From Nocardioides ungokensis (lineage in GTDB: Bacteria > Actinomycetota > Actinomycetes > Propionibacteriales > Nocardioidaceae): DNA of 64,000 nt. The stretch lies in NCBI RefSeq assembly GCF_013466985.1, contig NZ_CP059164.1, forward strand, positions 3,605,001 through 3,669,000, given 5' to 3'. The translations under genes were made by a program, and so were the position numbers. Shown here piece after piece: positions 57,997-64,000 of this stretch (positions within the stretch are counted from its first letter, which is position 1; every line of letters starts with the position of its first letter). The notes below the pieces were generated by a model. It saw only the letters and a program-made list of their open reading frames with translations, was not told where the DNA came from and did not search any database.

Positions 57997-58323
57997 TCAG
58001 CGCCGAGCGGCGTCCTCCACGCAGAGCGTCGCCCACGGCCGCGCCTCGAGGCGCCCCTCGGCGACCGGCTCGCCGCACACGTCGCAGGTGCCGTAGCTGC
58101 CCTCGTCGAGCTTGGCCAGCGCCCGCTCGACGTCGGCCATCACCACCTGGAGCTTGTCGTGCACCGCGACCTGCGAGAGGCGGTCGACCGCCATCGCCGT
58201 CCCCTCCCCCACCCGCTTGCCGAACGCGATCTCGCCCCGCTCGCCGGGAGGCTCCTCGAGCGTCCCGAGCTCGCCGAGCAGCTCGGCACGCTTGGCCAAC
58301 AGGGTCTCGCGCACGGATTCCAT
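57997..58323 (-). CDS. DksA/TraR-family zinc-finger protein
   Basis: This protein of about 108 residues (start ATG 58323, alternative 58335) has an N-terminal coiled-coil (RETLLAKRAELLGELGTLEE) and a C-terminal C4-type finger 'CDVCGEPVAEGRLEARPWATLCVED'. The last Cys of the usual CxxC...CxxC is Asp, leaving three Cys. Such small TraR-like proteins are common in actinobacteria; binding to RNA polymerase secondary channel is presumed by family. It is divergent from the next gene. Confidence 0.8.
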   Translation of the reverse strand: MESVRETLLAKRAELLGELGTLEEPPGERGEIAFGKRVGEGTAMAVDRLSQVAVHDKLQVVMADVERALAKLDEGSYGTCDVCGEPVAEGRLEARPWATLCVEDAARR

Positions 58324-58421
58324 TCCCTCCAGCATCCTCCGCGCCCCCAAAGGGCTGCCGGCCGTCAGCCGGCGGGCGAGCACCTCGGCGCGCCGGGCCG
58401 ACTCCTGACTAGGGTCGACGC

Positions 58422-59617
58422 GTGGACATCGCACGCATCCGCGCCCAGTTCCCCGCCCTCGACCACGGCGTGGCCCACTTCGACGGCCCCGGCGGCTCCC
58501 AGACGCCACGCCGGGTCGCCGACGCCGTGGCGGCCACGCTGACCGCCGGCCTCGCCAACCGGGGCACGGTCACCGAGGCGAGCGACGGGCCGAGGCGGTC
58601 ACGCTCGGCGCCCGGGCCGCGATGGCCGACCTGCTCGGCGCCGACCCCGGCGGGATCGTGTTCGGGCGCTCGATGACGCAGATCACCTTCGACGTGGCCC
58701 GCACGTTCGCGCAGGCCTGGGGCCCCGCGCGACGAGGTGGTGGTCACGCGCTCGACCACGACGCCAACATCCGCCCCTGGGTGATCGCCGCCGAGCGCGC
58801 CGGCGCGACCGTGCGCTGGCTCGACTTCGACCCCGCGACTGCCGAGCTCGGCGACGTCGGGACCGTGCTCTCCGACCGCACGCGGATGGTCGCGGTGACC
58901 GCCGCCTCCAACCTCTTCGGCACCCGCCCCGACGTCCCGGCGATCGCCCGGGCCGCCCACGACGCGGGCGCGCTGGTCTACGTCGACGCGGTCCACCTCG
59001 CCGCGCACTCCCCCGTCGACATGGCGGAGCTCGGCGCCGACCTGCTCGCCTGCTCGCCGTACAAGTTCTTCGGCCCGCACCTCGGCGCCCTGGCCGCGTC
59101 GCCCGCGCTGCTCGAGACGCTGCGCCCCGACAAGCTGCTGCCCTCCTCCGACGCGGTGCCCGAGCGCTTCGAGCTCGGCACGCTGCCCTACGAGATGCTC
59201 GCCGGGGTGACCGCGGCGGTCGACTTCATCGCCGACCTGGCCTCCTCCGACCCCGACCGTCGCACCCGGGTGACCGAGTCGATGACCGCGGTCGAGGAGC
59301 ACGAGGACCGGCTCCTGCAGCGGCTGCTCGAGGAGCTCGGCGCCCTCGAGGGCGTCCGGCTGCACGGCTCTCCCGCCCGGCGCACCCCGACCGTGCTGTT
59401 CGACGTCGACGGGCACACCGGCCGCGAGGTCTACGAACACCTCGCCACTCGCGGCGTCAACGCCCCCGCCAGCCACTTCTACGCCATCGAGGCCTCCCGT
59501 CACGCCGGGCTGGGCGACGCGGGGGCCGTGCGCGCCGGGATCGCGCCGTACACGTGTGACGAAGACGTCAACCGGCTGGTCTCGGCCGTTTCGGAACTTC
59601 TCAGTTCCGGCAGTTAA
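58422..59617 (+). CDS. Cysteine desulfurase-like class V aminotransferase (at least two frameshifts)
   Basis: This PLP enzyme of about 400 residues begins at GTG 58422 (VDIARIRAQFPALDHG) and has 'FDGPGGSQTPRRV', 'VSVDAVHLAAH', the PLP Lys in 'CSPYKFFGPHLG' and a C-terminal 'ASHFYAIEASRHAGL' region. Frame breaks lie near 58590 and around 58730. It belongs to the cysteine-desulfurase-like 'VC1184' type family, whose substrate is uncertain. It is not next to iron-sulfur cluster genes. Confidence 0.8.
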
Positions 59618-59626
59618 GTTGCCTCC

Positions 59627-60406
59627 GTGCGCATCGCTACGTGGAACGTCAACTCGCTCCGTTCCCGCATCGACCGGGTGGAGGCCCTGCTCAAGCGCCA
59701 CGACATCGACGTCCTCGCCCTGCAGGAGACCAAGGCCCGTGAGGACCAGCTCCCGCTGATGGGCGTCGAGTCGATGGGCTACGAGGTCGCCGCCGCCGGC
59801 ACCAGCCAGTGGAACGGCGTCGCGATCCTGAGCAGGGTCGGCCTCGAGGAGGTGCAGGTCGGGTTCGAGGGCATGCCCGGCTTCGGCGACCCCGTGGCGC
59901 CGGAGGCACGGGCCATCGGCGCCGCCGTGTGCGGCGGCGTCCGGATCTGGTCGCTCTACGTGCCCAACGGCCGCAAGGTCGACGACCCCCACTACGTGTA
60001 CAAGCTCGACTGGCTCGCCCGGCTGCGTGAGAACGCGCAGGGCTGGCTGGGCGAGGACACCGCCCTGGTCGGTGACTGGAACATCGCCCCCCGTGACGAG
60101 GACGTCTTCGACATGACTCAGTTCGCCAAGTCCACCCACGTGACGCCGCCCGAGCGCGCGGCGTTCCAGGCCTTCCTCGACGACGGGTACGTCGACGTGG
60201 TGCGGCCGCACACACCGGGACCGGACGTCTACACCTACTGGGACTACTACCGGCAGCGCTTCGAGCGGAACCGCGGGCTGCGCATCGACTTCGTGCTCGG
60301 ATCGACCTCCCTCGCCGAGCGGGTCACCCACGCCTTCATCGACCGTGAGGAGCGCGCCGGCACCGGCGCCTCCGACCACGCGCCGGTCCTGGTGGACGTC
60401 CGATGA
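59627..60406 (+). CDS. xth: Exodeoxyribonuclease III (AP endonuclease)
   Basis: This 259-residue EEP-fold DNA repair nuclease starts at GTG 59627, nine bases after the preceding stop, and shows 'RIATWNVNSLRSR', metal Glu in 'LQETK', 'LVGDWNIAPRDEDV' and catalytic 'GASDHAPVLVDV'. It removes abasic sites and 3' blocks. Its stop overlaps the start of the membrane protein by 4 bp (ATGA). Confidence 0.93.
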   Translation: MRIATWNVNSLRSRIDRVEALLKRHDIDVLALQETKAREDQLPLMGVESMGYEVAAAGTSQWNGVAILSRVGLEEVQVGFEGMPGFGDPVAPEARAIGAAVCGGVRIWSLYVPNGRKVDDPHYVYKLDWLARLRENAQGWLGEDTALVGDWNIAPRDEDVFDMTQFAKSTHVTPPERAAFQAFLDDGYVDVVRPHTPGPDVYTYWDYYRQRFERNRGLRIDFVLGSTSLAERVTHAFIDREERAGTGASDHAPVLVDVR

Positions 60407-61944
60407 GCGGCACCGTCACGGCGGACGCGGCTCCGGCGCCCGCCCCGGAGGAGACCGAACGCCGCAAGCACTGGTGGGACGTCTGGTTCTTCCTCAGCTG
60501 CCTGGTGCCGCTGGGCGTCTACCTGCCGCACGGCTTCAACTCCGCGCTGACGCGCGACCTGGGCGTCTACACGTACGGCGGCCAGGGCGTCGCCGACGGC
60601 GAGCTGCCCTACGAGGCGATCCTCAACCGCGCCGGGCCGCTGGCCCACCTGATCCCCGGCATCGGGATCTGGCTCGGCCGCCAGGCCGGGATGGACGACC
60701 TCTTCTCCGCACGCCTGCTCAACATGTTCATCTCGATGCTCTGCGTCGGCGTGGCCTACCTGATCGGGCGTGACCTCTACCGCTCCCGCCTGGCCGGCAT
60801 CGTCTCGGCTACCACGCTGCTGTGCATCGAGGGCTTCATCACCTACAGCACCGGCGGACCGCGCGAGAAGACCGCGCTGGTGCTCTTCGTGCTGCTCGCC
60901 GCGCTGGCGATGATCCACCGCCGCTGGGGCGTGACCGGCTTCTTCATCGCCCTGGCCACCCTGACCTGGCAGCCGGTGTTCTTCGCGGCCGCCGCCGGCG
61001 CTGCGGTCGCGGCCCTGCTCGCCGAGCGCACCGGGAAGCTCAAGGCGCTCGTCCTCATCGCGATCGGCGGCATCATCCCCACCGCGATCACCATCGGGGT
61101 CTACGCCGCGGCCGGACAGCTGAAGCTGTTCTTCGACGACTTCCTCATCATCAACGCCGAGTACACGCGACAGACCTCCTTCCTCGACCACCCCGGGACG
61201 ATCTGGGGCTACATGACCGACGCCTACGGCTGGTCGCTGTACGTCTTCATCGGCGGCCTCGTCGTCCAGCTCGGGCTCGCGATCGCCGCCCTGCGCGGTC
61301 CGACGCGTCGTACGACGGAAGGCGCGGCGCAGATCGGCTTCGGGGTCGTGACGGTCGTCGGGCTGATCTGGTCAGCCAAGGCGTTCAACGGGTTCCCCGA
61401 CGCGTTCTTCGTGCTGCCCGAGGCGGTCATCGGCATCGGCGGCCTGGCCGCCCTGCTCCGGGCGCGCACCAACGTCCGCGTCGTGCTCGTCGCCACCCTG
61501 GTCTGGGTCGTGGTGGCCACCGGACTGTCGGTGCGCTTCTCCGTGCTCAACCGCGACGACTCGCTGCTGGCCCAGCGTGCCGACGTGCGCCACGTGATGG
61601 CGCTGTTGCCCACCGACGCCACGATGGTGACCGTCGAGGCGCCGCAGCCGCTGGTGCTCGCCCACAAGCGCAACCTGACCCGCTACCAGCTGTTCGGCAA
61701 CGGGCTGATCGACTACCTCGAGGCCACCTGGCCCGGCGGTGCCGCCGGCTACGCGCAATGGATCGAGCAGAAGGCACCGACCGTCATCACGGTCGGCGAC
61801 GACGGTCCGCCGGACTGGCTGGACCCCGCCCTCGGCAACTACGCACGCGTGGGCAACTCGGGCAAGTGGGCGTGGTACCTCAACCGCGACCTCGGGCCCG
61901 AGACCCTCACGCAGGCCAGGGACGTGCTCCATGACCGGTCCTGA
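60403..61944 (+). CDS. Polytopic membrane glycosyltransferase-like protein (GT39/ArnT type)
   Basis: This 513-residue protein has about 10-11 predicted membrane helices. An early loop contains 'TRDLGVYTYGGQGVADGELPYEAI', the Asp-containing first-loop pattern of GT39/GT-C polyprenyl-phosphate-sugar transferases. It probably transfers sugars outside the membrane in a cell-surface glycan pathway with the GT2, sulfotransferase and aminotransferase genes downstream. Confidence 0.8.
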   Translation: MSGTVTADAAPAPAPEETERRKHWWDVWFFLSCLVPLGVYLPHGFNSALTRDLGVYTYGGQGVADGELPYEAILNRAGPLAHLIPGIGIWLGRQAGMDDLFSARLLNMFISMLCVGVAYLIGRDLYRSRLAGIVSATTLLCIEGFITYSTGGPREKTALVLFVLLAALAMIHRRWGVTGFFIALATLTWQPVFFAAAAGAAVAALLAERTGKLKALVLIAIGGIIPTAITIGVYAAAGQLKLFFDDFLIINAEYTRQTSFLDHPGTIWGYMTDAYGWSLYVFIGGLVVQLGLAIAALRGPTRRTTEGAAQIGFGVVTVVGLIWSAKAFNGFPDAFFVLPEAVIGIGGLAALLRARTNVRVVLVATLVWVVVATGLSVRFSVLNRDDSLLAQRADVRHVMALLPTDATMVTVEAPQPLVLAHKRNLTRYQLFGNGLIDYLEATWPGGAAGYAQWIEQKAPTVITVGDDGPPDWLDPALGNYARVGNSGKWAWYLNRDLGPETLTQARDVLHDRS

Positions 61945-61963
61945 CACGTGGGAGGATGCGCCC

Positions 61964-62926
61964 ATGACCTCGCCCACGGGTGAAGGGCCGCTGGACCGGC
62001 ACGCCTTCCGCTACTCCATCGTCATCCCGGTCTACAACAGCGAGGGCATCGTCGGCACGACCGTCGACCGGGTCTCGGAGGTCTTCACCGAGCACGGGCT
62101 GGACCACGAGATCATCCTGGTCAACGACGGCTCCAGCGACGGCAGCTGGGACGTCATCTCCGAGAAGGCGCGCACCGTCCCGCACGTCGTGGCCCTGGAC
62201 ATGCTGAAGAACTACGGCCAGCACCACGCCAACCTCGCCGGCATGCGCGAGGCCACGGGTGACTACGTGATCACCATGGACGACGACCTGCAGAACCCGC
62301 CCGACCAGGCGCTGCTCCTGATCGACGAGGCGATGACCGGCAAGGACCTCGTCTTCGGCCGCTTCGAGCAGAAGAAGGCGGCCGGCTACCGCCGGATCGG
62401 CAGCTCGATGATCGGCATGATCAACCGCCGGATCTTCGGGCAGCCCACCGACCTGACGGTCTCCAACTACCGGATCCTGCGCCGCGACGTGGTGGACCGG
62501 ATCTGCGCCTCGCGCACCGCGCACCCCTACATCACCGGCCAGGCGCTGCTCTACTCCCACAAGCGCAGCAACGTGACCGTGCGCCACGAATCCCGCACGG
62601 TGGGCAAGAGCAACTACAACATGCTGCGGATCCTCCGCCTGGTGATGACGATCCTGTTCAGCTACTCGTCGTTCCCGCTGCGCTTCGCCGCCCTGATCGG
62701 CTTCGCGATCTCGTTCCTCAGCCTGCTGCTCGGCGCGTTCTACCTCTTCGCGGGGCTGTTCGGGAGGACCCACGTGCAGGGCTGGACGACCACGGTCGTG
62801 CTGCTCTCGGTCTTCAACGGCTTCACCATCGCCCTGCTCTCGATGCTCGGTGAGTACGTCGTCCGCACGCTCAACGCCGTCAGCGCCACCGACAGCTACC
62901 ACGTCACCGCGAGGGTGCCGGAGTGA
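61964..62926 (+). CDS. GT2 family glycosyltransferase with two membrane helices (polyprenyl-phosphate type)
   Basis: This protein of 320 residues starts at ATG 61964 behind GGAGG. The GT-A domain shows 'SIVIPVYNSEGIVG', 'EIILVNDGSSDGSW', 'DDDLQNPP' and 'KSNYNMLRIL', and the C-terminus has two membrane helices. This is the DPM1/ArnC/GtrB-like family that makes polyprenyl-phosphate sugars, fitting as donor-maker for the upstream GT39-like protein. Confidence 0.88.
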   Translation: MTSPTGEGPLDRHAFRYSIVIPVYNSEGIVGTTVDRVSEVFTEHGLDHEIILVNDGSSDGSWDVISEKARTVPHVVALDMLKNYGQHHANLAGMREATGDYVITMDDDLQNPPDQALLLIDEAMTGKDLVFGRFEQKKAAGYRRIGSSMIGMINRRIFGQPTDLTVSNYRILRRDVVDRICASRTAHPYITGQALLYSHKRSNVTVRHESRTVGKSNYNMLRILRLVMTILFSYSSFPLRFAALIGFAISFLSLLLGAFYLFAGLFGRTHVQGWTTTVVLLSVFNGFTIALLSMLGEYVVRTLNAVSATDSYHVTARVPE

Positions 62927-63695
62927 CGCGCCACCTGCTGGTCGTCGGGGCCCAGCGCTGTGGCACCACCTACCTTCACGACCTGCTGGCGGCCCACCCC
63001 AGATCGCGATGGCCCGCCCCGCGCGACCCGAGCCCAAGGTCTTCCTGTCCGCGGAGCTCTCCGCCCGCGGGCTGGAGTGGTACGAGCGGACCTACTTCGC
63101 CCACGCCGGCGACGAGCTCGTCCTGGGCGAGAAGAGCACCAGCTACCTCGAGTACGCCGAGGCGGCCGACCGCGCAGCCGCGATGCTCGGGGACCCCCTG
63201 ATCCTGGCCCAGCTCCGGGACCCCGTGGAGCGGGCGATGTCGCACTGGGCGTTCAGCACCGACGGCGGCCTCGAGACCCGGCCGCTCGCGGAGGTGCTCG
63301 AGGCCAACCTCGAGGGCCCGCTCCCCTGGGACCCGGAGCGGACCTCGGTCTCGCCGTACGCCTATCTCGAGCGGGGCCGCTACATCGACTACCTGCGCCC
63401 GTGGCTGGACCGGTTCGGCGACGACGTGACGGTGGTCTTCCTCGACGAGATGCGGGGCGACCCGGCACGGGTCGGCGAGCTGTATGGCACCCTCGGAGTC
63501 GACCCGGGGTTCCGGCCGCCTGCGGCGGGTGTCCCGGTCAACGAGAGCCGGCAGCCCCGGCCGGAGCTGGACGCGGACCTGCTCGACCGGCTCCGCGAGT
63601 ACTACCACAAGAGCGACCAGGAGCTCTCCGACCTGCTCGGCCGGACGCTCCCGTGGTCGCGCCACACCGGAACGACCGAAGGAACCCAGCAGTGA
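62923..63695 (+). CDS. Sulfotransferase (one frameshift)
   Basis: This protein of about 257 residues starts at GTG 62923, overlapping the GT2 stop. The N-terminal PAPS 5'-phosphosulfate loop is 'VVGAQRCGTTYLHDLLAAHP'; the 3'-phosphate site is 'LRDPVERAMSHW'. A base is missing near 63000, after which 'QIAMARPARPEPKVFL' continues. It may sulfate the locus glycan; sulfated glycans are unusual in this group. Confidence 0.83.
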
Positions 63696-64000
63696 CGGAC
63701 AAGCCCGAGATCCTCTTCAACAAGGCGAGCGTGGAAGGTGCCGAGCTCGAGCACATCCGCGCGGCCCTGGAGAGCGGCCACACGTCGTCCTCGGGTCCGT
63801 TCTCGGCCCGGGTCAACGAGCTGCTGCGCGCCGAGACCGGCGCCGCCGACACCCTGCTCACCACGTCCTGCACCGCGGCGCTCGAGATGAGCGCCCTCCT
63901 GCTCAACCTGCAGCCCGGCGACACGGTGATCGTGCCGTCCTTCACCTTCGTCAGCTCCGCGCTCGCCTACGTCCGCGAGGGCGCCCGGGTGCTCTTCTGC
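63692..64000 (+). CDS. wecE: WecE-like sugar aminotransferase, N-terminal part (cut by window edge)
   Basis: The first 103 residues (GTG 63692, overlapping the sulfotransferase stop) closely follow dTDP-4-amino-4,6-dideoxygalactose transaminase: 'ILFNKASVEGAELEHIRAALES', 'TTSCTAALEMSALLLNLQPGDTVIVPSFTFVSSALA'. This DegT/DnrJ/EryC1 PLP enzyme makes amino sugars for surface glycans. The PLP Lys lies beyond the window. Confidence 0.88.
   Translation, partial: MTDKPEILFNKASVEGAELEHIRAALESGHTSSSGPFSARVNELLRAETGAADTLLTTSCTAALEMSALLLNLQPGDTVIVPSFTFVSSALAYVREGARVLFC

Overview
The window is high-GC actinobacterial DNA. It is most likely from the Nocardioides / Nocardioidaceae group, judged from the GC-rich third positions, the WhiG/RsiG pair, a DUF222-type HNH endonuclease, ferritin-like acyl-ACP desaturase, PucR/LuxR/MarR regulators and DHA2 transporter. 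More than 25 single-base indels break otherwise well-conserved genes, including the housekeeping GTPase ychF, often at G/C runs. This looks like an unpolished assembly rather than mass decay, so broken genes are annotated as intact genes with frameshifts unless another reason exists.

Layout. 1-3485: a TetR regulator (cut by the window edge) divergent from an SMR exporter with twin operators, then an FAD dehydrogenase divergent from a PucR regulator across a perfect 12-bp palindrome. 3486-4913: a Ser/Thr kinase. 5087-16315: a cyclic-di-GMP island of three consecutive convergent pairs. In each pair a plus-strand EAL gene runs into a minus-strand GGDEF gene and their 3' ends overlap by 13-22 bp. 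16332-38645: a type IV pilus (T4P) island comprising pilMNO, two unknown genes and prepilin peptidase (minus strand); pilT, an RsiG-like anti-sigma gene and pilB (plus); a second pilT and pilC (plus); an HNH endonuclease; four minor pilin genes (minus); two major pilins (plus); and an operon with a membrane protein, a Pro/Glu-rich protein and a three-module peptidoglycan hydrolase. 38712-39446: a WhiG/FliA-type sigma factor.

How they work together. Eight promoters with the form T(C/A)AAG-N15-(A/G)CCGA, a WhiG/sigma-28-type signature with an invariant 15-nt spacer, precede every T4P transcription unit and also one PAS-GGDEF diguanylate cyclase gene. The RsiG-like protein between pilT and pilB carries two E-x3-[S/T]-x2-R-x3-H-x3-D motifs, matching the twin c-di-GMP-binding motifs of RsiG except for Q to H. 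The window therefore appears to encode a whole circuit: c-di-GMP synthesis and breakdown, c-di-GMP-armed anti-sigma factor, sigma WhiG, and pilus plus cell-wall hydrolase, with feedback through the cyclase. The sigma/anti-sigma/c-di-GMP switch is known from Streptomyces (sporulation) and Rubrobacter (T4P). What stands out here is the promoter set, the physical packing and the convergent enzyme pairs.

39451-58323 is mixed: methyltransferases, secreted M4 protease, secreted nuclease-like protein, AdhE, acyl-ACP desaturase, truncated hemoglobin, an RTX-like secreted protein, a MFS/MarR pair, a secreted metallophosphatase, tandem LuxR regulators, YchF and a DksA/TraR-like protein. 58422-64000 holds a class-V aminotransferase-fold enzyme, exonuclease III and the start of a surface glycan locus (membrane glycosyltransferase-like protein, GT2, sulfotransferase, WecE-like aminotransferase cut by the window edge). 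No tRNA, rRNA, CRISPR array, IS element or prophage was recognised.
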